Positions 1 to 7,616 of a stretch of 64,000 nucleotides of DNA are shown in pieces. Position 1 is the first letter of the stretch, and every line of letters starts with the position of its first letter. Under the pieces are notes generated by a model that saw nothing but the letters and a program-made list of their open reading frames with translations, was not told where the DNA came from and did not search any database. The stretch is from Taibaiella sp. GTDB lineage: Bacteria > Bacteroidota > Bacteroidia > Chitinophagales > Chitinophagaceae. Position numbers and translations under genes: made by a program. The stretch is taken from positions 310,001 to 374,000 of the forward strand of contig JAEUVV010000003.1 of NCBI GenBank assembly GCA_016786705.1, in the 5' to 3' direction.

Positions 1-1
1 C

Positions 2-1006
2 TCGATAATTATTATTGACGAACCAGAAATGCACATTCATTCCTCTCTAATAAAAACCTTTTTTGATTTACTAGAAGCAGAAAGACCAGATTGTTCATTT
101 ATCTATTTAACACATAATATTGATTTCGCTTTTACAAGACAGAATGCAATAAAAATATGGGCTAAAGCATACGAAAACAACATTTGGGATTATGAAATAT
201 TGGATGAAAATTTGCCGATACCTGAACAACTATATCTAGATGTATTAGGTAGCAGAAAGCCAATCATTTTTTTAGAGGGAGATAGCAGCAGTATTGACTA
301 TGAACTATATGAGCAAGTTTATGGCGATAAAACTTTAAAACCTGTAGGCAGTTGCGATAAAGTTGTGCAAGTTGTTAAGGCATTTAGAGACCAACAAGGA
401 TTTCATCATATCGAATCGTTTGGTATAATTGATAGAGATAGACGGCAACAAGCAGATTTGATAGCTCTAAATAGAAATGGAATATGGGTTCTGGATGTTG
501 CTGAAGCAGAAAACTTACTTTTGATAGAACCTATTGTTAAGGAAGTTGCACGACATATGGGTAGGAACGTAAATGATGTTTTCAGGCAAGTTCAACAAAA
601 CATTATTACCTTTTTTGCAAATCAAATTGACAACCAAATATTATTGCACTACAAAGAAATTTTACGTAGACAATATTTGTCATTATCAAATTTTACTTCA
701 AGCAACATTGCATCAGCCTTGACTGAAATAGATTCAACATTTGCAGCTATTGACAAACAGGCAATCTATAATCAAATTGACACAGATTTCAGAGACATCC
801 TCACAAGACAGGATTATGATTCAATTTTAAGAGTTTTTAATTTAAAGAATGCTTTAATTCCTCACTCGCAGGTTTGTGAGTTGACAGGTATTAGAAATAA
901 GCTTGAATATAAAAACATAACAGTAACACTTTTAAAACGACAGGACGCTATTTCAAATAGTATAAAAACAGGAATTGACAGTAAAGTAATAAAAAACGCC
1001 ACATAA
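2..1006 (+). CDS. AAA ATPase fused to DUF4435/TOPRIM nuclease, PARIS-like (AriA-AriB fusion); 5' end missing
   Basis: The frame is already open at base 2, so the gene starts left of the window. The first codons read as a Walker B strand (I-I-I-I-D-E-P-E at about 5-28), followed by a T-H-N sensor near 113-121. This is the C-terminal part of an ABC/AAA-type ATPase domain. A DUF4435-like TOPRIM domain follows, with an F-L-E-G motif at about 269-280 and D-R-D at about 431-439, the acidic positions of the OLD/TOPRIM nuclease fold. AAA plus DUF4435 is the composition of PARIS antiviral systems, where AriA is the ATPase and AriB the nuclease; single-gene fusions are known. The role in phage defence is inferred from domains and from the adjacent CBASS genes. 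The stop codon lies inside the following repeat. The AAA N-terminus cannot be checked. Confidence 0.75.
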   Translation, partial: SIIIIDEPEMHIHSSLIKTFFDLLEAERPDCSFIYLTHNIDFAFTRQNAIKIWAKAYENNIWDYEILDENLPIPEQLYLDVLGSRKPIIFLEGDSSSIDYELYEQVYGDKTLKPVGSCDKVVQVVKAFRDQQGFHHIESFGIIDRDRRQQADLIALNRNGIWVLDVAEAENLLLIEPIVKEVARHMGRNVNDVFRQVQQNIITFFANQIDNQILLHYKEILRRQYLSLSNFTSSNIASALTEIDSTFAAIDKQAIYNQIDTDFRDILTRQDYDSILRVFNLKNALIPHSQVCELTGIRNKLEYKNITVTLLKRQDAISNSIKTGIDSKVIKNAT

Positions 1007-1136
1007 CAAGGTATTGCCAAAAGCGGGGCTGAACGGCTTCGATTGGACATTTTTACAAGGCTTAACTATCGTTCTCTGATTGAACTTTTGAGCTAAAATC
1101 CCCGCCTTCGGCAATACCCAAACCGTTATCGGCAAT
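1001..1136 (+). repeat. attC-like hairpin repeat, copy 1 (complete)
   Basis: This imperfect inverted repeat of about 130 bp lies between the AAA/DUF4435 gene and the CBASS operon. The outer arms are ATAAC (1003-1007) with GTTAT (1125-1129). The inner arms are GGTATTGCC (1010-1018) with GGCAATACC (1110-1118), then GCGGGG (1023-1028) with CCCCGC (1100-1105). The upstream stop codon sits within the left outer arm and the next ATG is 19 bases after the right outer arm. This is the layout of integron cassettes. The outer boxes do not fit the canonical RYYYAAC/GTTRRRY consensus well, and no integrase is in the window, so 'attC-like' describes structure only. Confidence 0.65.
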
Positions 1137-1148
1137 ATTCTAAAAACT

Positions 1149-2132
1149 ATGGCACAAACAGTAGATTCTGCATTTAATGAATTTAATCGTGATTCTGTAA
1201 ATTTAAATCTTGACAGGACAACTAAAGCTATTTCTAGCCGTGATTGGCTATGGGGACAATTAAACACATTAGATTCTAAAGAGGATTTAGATTTCCCGTT
1301 TAAATATCGAGATAAGCATATTAAATTTGGTTCCTTTGCAAGGAAAACTAAAATTAGAGAACTTGACGATATTGATATAATGTTCTGCTTAACTGCTAAT
1401 GGAGCAACTTATCTTCAATCTGGAAGCGTGTATTATATACATACTCCTAATGCTGGAGATAGACTGAAAAAATTATCAGATAACGATGTGCTAAATTCAA
1501 GAAAAGTTGTTAATAAAGTAAAAAATTCACTCTCAAAAATTGAACAATACAACTCTGCTGAACTTCATTCAAGAGGTGAAGCAGCAACCTTAAGTCTTCA
1601 AAGTTATGAGTGGGTTTTCGATATAGTTCCTTGCTTTTACACCGATACTAATTTATACTTAATTCCAGATGGAAATGGAAATTGGAAAGCAACTGACCCA
1701 AGAATCGACCATGATTTAATTTCTTCTACAAATCAAAATTATAATGGACAAGTTTTACAATTAGTTAGAACATTAAAATATTGGAATAGACACAATTCAT
1801 CTTACACTATCGGTTCATATTTATTTGAACAATTAATTATCAATTTTGTAAATTCAAAAAGTGAATTGCAACAATGGATTGATTTTAATATTAGAGATTT
1901 TTTTGATTACTTGAAAACTTACATCTATTACGATGTTAATGATCCAAAAGGAATCCAAGGGAATTTAAATAATCTGTCGTTTGAACAGAAGAAATCAATC
2001 TCAGAAAAAGCAAATTGGGCTTATGAAAAAGCTAAGGAAGCTATTTCGGCAGAAACCTCTGAAAAAAATCAAGAAAAAGCTATTAATAAATGGCGTGAAA
2101 TAATTGGAACAAAATTCCCAACATATGGATAG
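1149..2132 (+). CDS. CBASS CD-NTase (SMODS-family nucleotidyltransferase)
   Basis: A 327-residue polymerase-beta-fold nucleotidyltransferase of the SMODS/CD-NTase type. It carries the G-S motif at residues 61-62, the metal-binding D-x-D (D74 and D76 in E-L-D-D-I-D-I-M-F), and a third acidic residue at about D158 in F-D-I-V-P. Family members make cyclic di- or trinucleotides on phage infection, which activate a partner effector. The next gene encodes exactly such an effector (S-4TM) and overlaps this gene by 8 nt, forming a minimal two-gene CBASS operon without accessory genes. The product nucleotide cannot be read from the sequence. The gene is AT-rich compared with the core genes from 3.1 kb on, consistent with transfer. 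It begins 19 bases after the attC-like repeat. Confidence 0.88.
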   Translation: MAQTVDSAFNEFNRDSVNLNLDRTTKAISSRDWLWGQLNTLDSKEDLDFPFKYRDKHIKFGSFARKTKIRELDDIDIMFCLTANGATYLQSGSVYYIHTPNAGDRLKKLSDNDVLNSRKVVNKVKNSLSKIEQYNSAELHSRGEAATLSLQSYEWVFDIVPCFYTDTNLYLIPDGNGNWKATDPRIDHDLISSTNQNYNGQVLQLVRTLKYWNRHNSSYTIGSYLFEQLIINFVNSKSELQQWIDFNIRDFFDYLKTYIYYDVNDPKGIQGNLNNLSFEQKKSISEKANWAYEKAKEAISAETSEKNQEKAINKWREIIGTKFPTYG

Positions 2133-3030
2133 AGGAAAAAAAATATTTGAAAAACAAAATATTGATATAAATATAGACAGACTTCTTGCACAAAGAAGAC
2201 TATATACTAATGCAAAAAAAGTTAATTACTTTTTAATCGTATTAACTATCATAATTCCAATTATTATTTCATTTATTACTAATTTCTCTAAGATCGAAAT
2301 TAATGAGAAATACTGGATTTTTGTTTTATTTACTGTTATTGCTATATTATTAGAAAAAATTTTTGAAATTTATATCGATAGATGCAAAAAAACAGCTGCT
2401 TCTATTCAAGAAGATTTTGACACAACAATCTTTCCGTTAAAAACAAATGAATTATTAAACACTACATTTGTTGATGCAGATGTAATTAGAAAATATTCTA
2501 GGAAAGACAGAAATAATCCTAATAAGATAACAAAAGTAACAAATTGGTATTCTAAAGAAATTCAAATAATTCCTACAAATGTTGCCATACTTTTCTGTCA
2601 AAGAATGAATATCTGTTATGACCAAAATATAAAAAAGAAATATAATCATCTTCTAATATTTTTATCAATACTAACATTTCTAATACTTCTGGGATTAGCC
2701 TTATCAAATGAATTTTCATTAATGAAGTTTATGATAGAGGTAATATTACCATCAATTCCGATTTTCACTTTTACATATAAAGAATATAACACTAGCTTGG
2801 AGTCAGTCGATAATCTTCAAAAGTTAAGAGAAATCATTGAAGATAATTTAAAATCTATATCCATTAATGATACTATTGATGAAGATGAACTTAGAAGAAT
2901 ACAAGATAGAATTTATCAAAATAGAATTTTAAGCCCTTTAATTCCAGATTTTATATATAGTATTCTATGGACAAAATTAGAAGACCAAATGAATTATTCA
3001 GTAAAGACAAAAATTGAAGAAATGCAATAA
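2125..3030 (+). CDS. CBASS effector, S-4TM (SMODS-associated four-transmembrane) protein
   Basis: A protein of about 301 residues with two pairs of hydrophobic segments. The first pair lies near residues 33-55 and 62-84, the second near 175-195 and 202-222, separated by a charged soluble stretch. A charged helical C-terminal tail follows. This four-TM layout directly after a SMODS synthase matches the S-4TM effector family, thought to disrupt the inner membrane when it senses a cyclic nucleotide. I chose the ATG at 2125, which overlaps the CD-NTase stop (ATGGATAG) and suggests translational coupling; an in-frame TTG at 2104 would add seven residues. The stop is 11 bases before the next repeat. 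Function is inferred from family and context. Confidence 0.85.
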   Translation: MDRGKKIFEKQNIDINIDRLLAQRRLYTNAKKVNYFLIVLTIIIPIIISFITNFSKIEINEKYWIFVLFTVIAILLEKIFEIYIDRCKKTAASIQEDFDTTIFPLKTNELLNTTFVDADVIRKYSRKDRNNPNKITKVTNWYSKEIQIIPTNVAILFCQRMNICYDQNIKKKYNHLLIFLSILTFLILLGLALSNEFSLMKFMIEVILPSIPIFTFTYKEYNTSLESVDNLQKLREIIEDNLKSISINDTIDEDELRRIQDRIYQNRILSPLIPDFIYSILWTKLEDQMNYSVKTKIEEMQ

Positions 3031-3031
3031 A

Positions 3032-3110
3032 AATACTGCCGATAACAAGGGTTTGCCAAAAGCGGGGCTGAAGTTCTTCGATTGAAGACTTTTGCAAGGT
3101 TCAAGATTAG
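3032..3110 (+). repeat. attC-like repeat, copy 2 (left half only)
   Basis: This stretch repeats the left half of the 1001-1136 element. It shares ATAACAAGG, the 20-mer TTGCCAAAAGCGGGGCTGAA, then CTTCGATTG and a C/G-AAGG block, with scattered differences. Its first 15 bases (3032-3046) are the reverse complement of 1125-1139 except for one base, so the CBASS operon lies between near-perfect 15-bp inverted ends. The right half expected for a full hairpin (CCCCGC then GGCAA...) is absent; the sequence runs straight into the 3' end of a convergent core gene at 3134. It looks like the truncated outer edge of the island. Confidence 0.65.
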
Positions 3111-3133
3111 TAATGGTGGGCATAGCGGCTTCA

Positions 3134-4018
3134 TTAATTTGCTTCCTGCTGTACTTTGGCCGATTTGATCAGGTAGTGCAGTACTTCTGTAGACAGGCCA
3201 TGTAAGGTAAGCCGGAACCCTGCTCCATAAGTCGGTAAGGGAATCATCGGGTGTTTATTGTTCAAAGCGACCAATTTTTCGGGGCAATCCATAATCGTTG
3301 CCGCATACACACCAATTACCTCGTCCAACTGTAAAGAGTTGGAGGCACGCCAGAAATCGTTATCGGTAAGGAAGAACTGGTAGATCGGTGTAAAGATCTC
3401 GATTGCGCTGGAAAGGTCCAGAAAATTAGTCCAGCGGCTGGGAAACTCTTCGAAAGGAATTTTACCGGTTCCTATCGCATCAAAATTGGGCTGTTCGGCT
3501 TTTTCGATCTTTAAGCCCTGATCCTGTATCGCTTTGTTGAGATTGATGATAAAATTATAGAGGTTCAGGTCATGCTCCAGGAACATATTATCCTTAATGT
3601 CTTTTATCGACAAGGGCTTCAGCGGGTTCATAGGTATATTTTCCGCTCCTTTTACATTGTCTTTAATAAAGCGCAATACTTCAGATCCCAGGTAGAAATG
3701 CCGGAGAATTAAAAAATTGGCTTCCGGGGATACCCAGTTTTTCATGCCCCAGTACAAGCATCTATGCAGTGTTTTGGGCGCATTGATCACATTAGGGATA
3801 ATGAATTTTAAGAGCTGGAACATAATAATGGAGAAGCGTCCCAATACGCGGACAATGGGCAGCAGGTATTGTTTGGATTTCCGGCCGGAATCATACAGGA
3901 AGGCGGCCTTCGCATCCGGGTCGAAGGGAACGCTGTTGTCCCAGAACAGGGCATGCCAGTGGCTGGGATCCCGGGGATTGTTCTCTAATTGTTCAAAATA
4001 AGCTTTATCGTGTAGCAT
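3134..4018 (-). CDS. Uncharacterised protein of ketosynthase/desaturase group
   Basis: A 294-residue protein that I do not recognise with confidence. It is rich in aromatic residues, has a hydrophobic stretch around residues 60-80 that may be membrane-associated, and ends in a mixed alpha/beta region. There is no clear signal peptide. It follows the ketosynthase/TenA-like gene with an 11-base gap, in an apparent operon with a sterol-desaturase-family protein, so a role in making or modifying a lipid or polyketide-like product is plausible but unproven. Its stop faces the outer edge of the defence island, only about 25 bases from the half repeat. It is the first core-like gene by base composition. 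Confidence 0.7.
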   Translation of the reverse strand: MLHDKAYFEQLENNPRDPSHWHALFWDNSVPFDPDAKAAFLYDSGRKSKQYLLPIVRVLGRFSIIMFQLLKFIIPNVINAPKTLHRCLYWGMKNWVSPEANFLILRHFYLGSEVLRFIKDNVKGAENIPMNPLKPLSIKDIKDNMFLEHDLNLYNFIINLNKAIQDQGLKIEKAEQPNFDAIGTGKIPFEEFPSRWTNFLDLSSAIEIFTPIYQFFLTDNDFWRASNSLQLDEVIGVYAATIMDCPEKLVALNNKHPMIPLPTYGAGFRLTLHGLSTEVLHYLIKSAKVQQEAN

Positions 4019-4029
4019 GGCGATTTGAT

Positions 4030-5238
4030 TTAGTAATTCCCGATTTCTTCTAATTGCATGCGGTAGAGCCGGGCCACCACTTTCGCCGTTTTAACGATCC
4101 TCCGGGCCATATCCATAGTCAGCAGATCAGATTTGAGCGCGTTTTCGAATCTTTCAAAATGGTTGTCATTGCTGTCGCTGGTTTCATGATAGGTAAAGAA
4201 GGAGACCTGATCCTCATTAAGATCCAGTAAGTCCTTTATAGCCCGGCCCCAGTTACCGGCTATCCGGTTGCCCAGTCCTTCGATGATAAACATACCGCCC
4301 AGGAGGTCAAAAGGGTTAGGCTGGCTGGCCTTTTGAAACATAAAGGCACTTAAGGCCTCGCTGCCTATATTCTTTTCCCCGGTATACAGGTCTTCCCTGT
4401 TGCCGCCGCAATTGATATAGTTTTTTTCCAGGATCTGGTAATCCCGGTGTTCGTCTCTTGAATGGGAGATGAAAGAAGAACGGATATCAAAATACTCCAT
4501 GCTTACATTGGAGGCCGCGCGGGCGATCCATTGCGATCCGTCGATGACCTGCTGGCGCAGGTTGAGTAAAAGCAGTTTATAATCATCCAGCGTAATCGTT
4601 CCGTTATAGATCTTTTGGATGACAGGCACTTTTCTTAAATGCGTTTCAAAATCCACCCAGGTATCTACCAGCTGGCGCACCAGCCATTCCTGTGTAGGAT
4701 TACCTTCAATACGGATGTCGGGAGCCAGGATTGCATCGGCTTCATCAATGCCGGGCTGTTTCTTTTCAGCGGCCGGTGCAATTACTTTCAGTTTCATAAA
4801 AGTAGTAATGAAGCGCCCGCTTTCCGGCACCATACAGATGATTTCCTTGCCTGCCTGCAGTTCTTTTTCATTCAGCAACTCTTCCAGCATGATAAAGATG
4901 GATGCAGAACCGGTATTTCCTTTTGTATGGAGGTTAGTAAACCACTTTTCTTCGGGGATCTCCAAACCACCTTTTTCCAGTAGTGCTACAATAGGTTTTT
5001 TAAAATATTCGGAAGAATAATGCGCGACCAGCCAGTCCAGGTTTTTAGGGTCTATTTTTCCCGCGTCAATAAGATTGAAAAAATGCTGTACGCCTAAAGA
5101 GATGATGTTATTGACCAGGCGGATGTCCTGGCGCAGGTTTAAGGCGGCATCCGCGTCCGCTTCGGTAAAGCTGTCATAGTCGATCCAGGTTTTTCCTATA
5201 CTGCCGTCTGCATTTTTGCGCATGCCGTGTACATGCAA
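4030..5238 (-). CDS. Ketosynthase III C-terminal half fused to heme-oxygenase/TenA-like domain (3' part of a frameshifted gene)
   Basis: Residues 1 to about 160 are the C-terminal half of a beta-ketoacyl-ACP synthase III. They include the His (V-A-H-Y, about residue 73) and Asn (K-G-N-T-G, about residue 108) of the Cys-His-Asn catalytic triad. Residues from about 175 to 402 form a helical heme-oxygenase/TenA-like domain with many His/Glu residues (D-E-H-R-D-Y; Y-H-E-T-S-D), like iron-containing redox enzymes. The N-terminal half with the catalytic Cys is in a different frame just upstream (5196-5906), overlapping by 43 bases. This frame has only a TTG near its beginning. One missing base near 5225-5240 would explain the split: a real mutation, a sequencing error or, less likely, programmed frameshifting. 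Confidence 0.8.
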   Translation of the reverse strand: MHVHGMRKNADGSIGKTWIDYDSFTEADADAALNLRQDIRLVNNIISLGVQHFFNLIDAGKIDPKNLDWLVAHYSSEYFKKPIVALLEKGGLEIPEEKWFTNLHTKGNTGSASIFIMLEELLNEKELQAGKEIICMVPESGRFITTFMKLKVIAPAAEKKQPGIDEADAILAPDIRIEGNPTQEWLVRQLVDTWVDFETHLRKVPVIQKIYNGTITLDDYKLLLLNLRQQVIDGSQWIARAASNVSMEYFDIRSSFISHSRDEHRDYQILEKNYINCGGNREDLYTGEKNIGSEALSAFMFQKASQPNPFDLLGGMFIIEGLGNRIAGNWGRAIKDLLDLNEDQVSFFTYHETSDSNDNHFERFENALKSDLLTMDMARRIVKTAKVVARLYRMQLEEIGNY

Positions 5239-5906
5239 GGCTCAAACAAATGAGCATGGGAACGGATGTCGATCCATTCCACTTCAAAGCTGAAGCCAGT
5301 CGTGTTGGGCTGATGACTCATATAGAAGGCCCCGGCACCATCCGAGAGCATCCAGCGCAGGAAATCGGTTTCCAGGTCCAGGCCATTGGCTATTACGGAT
5401 TCCTGGTGGGCAAATCTTTTGGCTTTAAACAAGCGACTGGGGAAATCCGCGGCGCAGGCAATGGCTTTTTGTGCATCGCCGTTTTTAATGGACTGGAACA
5501 CGTGGTTTACCGCCATCATGCCGGCGGCGCAAACGGATTGGAAACTGGAAATATTACATACCGGTATTTCAGTTGCAGCATGCACCATGCTGGCAAATCC
5601 GGGAATCGGCAGGTCATTTTGTGTGGTGCCGGCCGCTAATAAATCAATATGGGCCGCGGGCACATTGGCTTTTTGCAGGGTGTCGCGGATGGCTTTAGCA
5701 GCCATGCCGGCTACAGAGTCAGTGGATTCCTGATCTTTGTTGAGCGCGTAATACCTGGAAGTAATCCCGTTTTGCCGGAGCATTCTTGCTTTTGTCCTGG
5801 AGGGTTGTCCGTTGATCAGGCCCAGGAAATCTTCCATGGCATCATTATTTATGGGATCCCCAGGTAAATGTTTGCCGATGGCGTTAATATATACGGTATA
5901 GCTCAT
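5196..5906 (-). CDS. Ketosynthase III N-terminal half (5' part of a frameshifted gene)
   Basis: This 236-residue segment matches the N-terminal half of a 3-oxoacyl-ACP synthase III-like enzyme, with the catalytic Cys in S-V-C-A-A-G-M (C126). It reads well as far as F-E-P-C-M-Y near 5233 and then runs into an unrelated tail and a stop. The sensible continuation (G-M-R-K-N-A-D-G) is in the next frame and belongs to the following entry. Joined, they give a protein of roughly 620 residues. The start ATG overlaps the stop of the upstream desaturase-like gene by one base (TAATG), so the two are probably translated together. As written, this fragment alone lacks the His and Asn catalytic residues and should be inactive. 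Confidence 0.8.
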   Translation of the reverse strand: MSYTVYINAIGKHLPGDPINNDAMEDFLGLINGQPSRTKARMLRQNGITSRYYALNKDQESTDSVAGMAAKAIRDTLQKANVPAAHIDLLAAGTTQNDLPIPGFASMVHAATEIPVCNISSFQSVCAAGMMAVNHVFQSIKNGDAQKAIACAADFPSRLFKAKRFAHQESVIANGLDLETDFLRWMLSDGAGAFYMSHQPNTTGFSFEVEWIDIRSHAHLFEPCMYTACAKMQTAV

Positions 5907-6640
5907 TAGTTTTTATTTTTAGGTAGTTTGGTGTTGAATAGTTGATCCAGGTAAGGCAGCATGAATCCGAAATTACCATTGCTCCATTTATGGTGCATAC
6001 TGTGCCTGAAGATAAAGCGGCTTATATGTTGCGGCGCTTTATCCGAATGACCTTCATGGTTGGAATGGCCCATTAAGTTTAATATAATGCTCATAACAGG
6101 TAAGCACAGTATGGCAAAAAAGTGAAAAGTATATAAGACCATAGGCAGGAAGATGACGGTACCTAAAAGGAATGCTTCAAACCAATGAAAACTATATACG
6201 GAAAATAAAGTAGGCTCTTTCGACCGGTGATGCACGAAATGTACGTGCTTCATCCACCATTTGCGGTGCAGTAAAGCATGGACCAGGTAAAAGTGAATTT
6301 CGTTCCACAGGAATAAAACCGGGATTTGCCAGAGCAATACCCAGGCATTGGTAAAGCTTACTTTGGCATAGCCCTGTGCTATTAAATATTGCAGGGGAAT
6401 TGCCTGTATACTGAATATAAAGATGGATAATAAAGAATGCCGGATCTCGAAACCCATTTGCCGCTTTCTTAAGTTATGCTGAATGGCATGATAACCGAAG
6501 TCCTTTTTCAGGAAATAAAGGGCAAGTGAATAAAGTAAAATTCCGCCGAAATACAAAAAAATGAAAAATACAAAGAAAGTGATCGCTGCGTTTAAGCCGG
6601 TACTGAAAGCCAGTTCATATAGCGATACTACTCTATTCAT
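5906..6640 (-). CDS. Sterol desaturase / fatty acid hydroxylase family protein
   Basis: A 244-residue multi-pass membrane protein with the spaced histidine clusters of non-heme di-iron membrane hydroxylases: H-x-x-x-x-H-x-x-x-H around F-Y-L-V-H-A-L-L-H, then H-F-V-H-H, H-S-N-H and H-S-M-H-H near the C-terminus. The family hydroxylates or desaturates lipids such as sterols, fatty acids or sphingoid chains. The substrate here is unknown. It is the first gene of a tightly coupled group with the ketosynthase III/TenA-like gene and the protein at 3134-4018, which suggests oxidation of an acyl product made by the ketosynthase. Confidence 0.85.
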   Translation of the reverse strand: MNRVVSLYELAFSTGLNAAITFFVFFIFLYFGGILLYSLALYFLKKDFGYHAIQHNLRKRQMGFEIRHSLLSIFIFSIQAIPLQYLIAQGYAKVSFTNAWVLLWQIPVLFLWNEIHFYLVHALLHRKWWMKHVHFVHHRSKEPTLFSVYSFHWFEAFLLGTVIFLPMVLYTFHFFAILCLPVMSIILNLMGHSNHEGHSDKAPQHISRFIFRHSMHHKWSNGNFGFMLPYLDQLFNTKLPKNKN

Positions 6641-6684
6641 TTACGAAGGATTTGTTTGCGGCTTAAAAATAGTGTTTTAAACCA

Positions 6685-7611
6685 TTATTCCGCATCGGCT
6701 TCTGTTAGTATTTCATCAAAATTAACTTCCTCGCTAAAAAGCGGGTCCAGCTGGTAGCCTTCTTTCCGAAGCAGGCTGATGAGGCCTGCTTCACCCGCCA
6801 GGTGACCGGCACCAACGGCATAAAAGATGCTTTTATCTTTAGAATAGGTTTTAAATTTAGGGATCCAGTTTTTATTCCTGAAATCCAACACCATTTCTTT
6901 TGTGTCAAAAAGTTCGCTACTGTCTATGCCCACTAAACTGTACAGCGCCTGTATATCCTGCAATTTATATAAAGCGGTTATATGGTCATAAAGCAGCTGA
7001 TGTGATTTATCGTTTAAATATTGGCCGTTAACGATGTTCATCACATAAGTTACGACTTCTTTATCCGTAACATCCGCAACAGCGGCAAATTGCTCTTCAA
7101 CGGTTTCCAGGCCCAGGATTGATTTTTTGAACTTTCGGGCTTCCTTTTTTATTTCATCTTCATAAGATTTAAAGGCCAGGCAGTTAACATAATCCGTTTC
7201 CAGTAGCAGCATTAAGACCGAAGGCCTTACCTGGTTAAATAACATTATATCATAACCGTTGGCCCGCTTAAAGTAAGTGGAAAGCCTGGCGAAATCTTTT
7301 GGAGTGAACAAATCTTTAAGCGTCCGGCCATCAACACTTTGCATACTTTTTACGGTACTCAGGAGCAAAAATGGATTGTCCAGGTCAATTTCAAAGCAGA
7401 CCCTGTCAGATCGATGAAAGTATTTCTTCATGGTATCTGTCCAGAAATAATCTTCTTCACAGATCTTATGCATGGTGCCAAAAAGGTAGGAGTCTTTACT
7501 CAATCCATTACCGGAAATCCGCCATAGCAGGGTTTTCTCCTGGGCTTGGACCGAGAATGCCGATGAGTAAAGTAATAAAAGAAGCAAAATGATTTTGCTG
7601 TATTTATTCAT
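6685..7611 (-). CDS. TraB/GumN family protein, exported
   Basis: A 308-residue protein with an N-terminal signal peptide (hydrophobic core then A-F-S-V-Q-A-Q). It has the two hallmarks of the TraB/GumN (Tiki-like) fold: an early L-F-G-T-M-H motif near residues 43-48 and a late A-V-G-A-G-H-L-A-G motif followed by L-L-R-K-E-G-Y. Tiki family members are metalloproteases; the bacterial TraB/GumN branch is mostly uncharacterised. It lies between the desaturase gene and a GtrA gene, with 5 bases separating it from the latter. No specific substrate can be proposed. Confidence 0.85.
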   Translation of the reverse strand: MNKYSKIILLLLLLYSSAFSVQAQEKTLLWRISGNGLSKDSYLFGTMHKICEEDYFWTDTMKKYFHRSDRVCFEIDLDNPFLLLSTVKSMQSVDGRTLKDLFTPKDFARLSTYFKRANGYDIMLFNQVRPSVLMLLLETDYVNCLAFKSYEDEIKKEARKFKKSILGLETVEEQFAAVADVTDKEVVTYVMNIVNGQYLNDKSHQLLYDHITALYKLQDIQALYSLVGIDSSELFDTKEMVLDFRNKNWIPKFKTYSKDKSIFYAVGAGHLAGEAGLISLLRKEGYQLDPLFSEEVNFDEILTEADAE

Positions 7612-7616
7612 GGTCT

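Noticed and set aside
1001..1136. Canonical integron attC site
   Set aside because: The hairpin layout fits, but the outer boxes deviate from RYYYAAC/GTTRRRY and no integrase is visible; it is reported as attC-like only.
2104..2124. TTG start for the S-4TM gene
   Set aside because: The ATG at 2125 overlaps the preceding stop in a classical coupling arrangement; the TTG would add seven residues with no support.
4619..5020. Plus-strand open frames inside the ketosynthase/TenA-like gene
   Set aside because: They lie opposite a well-conserved gene and show no protein-like motifs.
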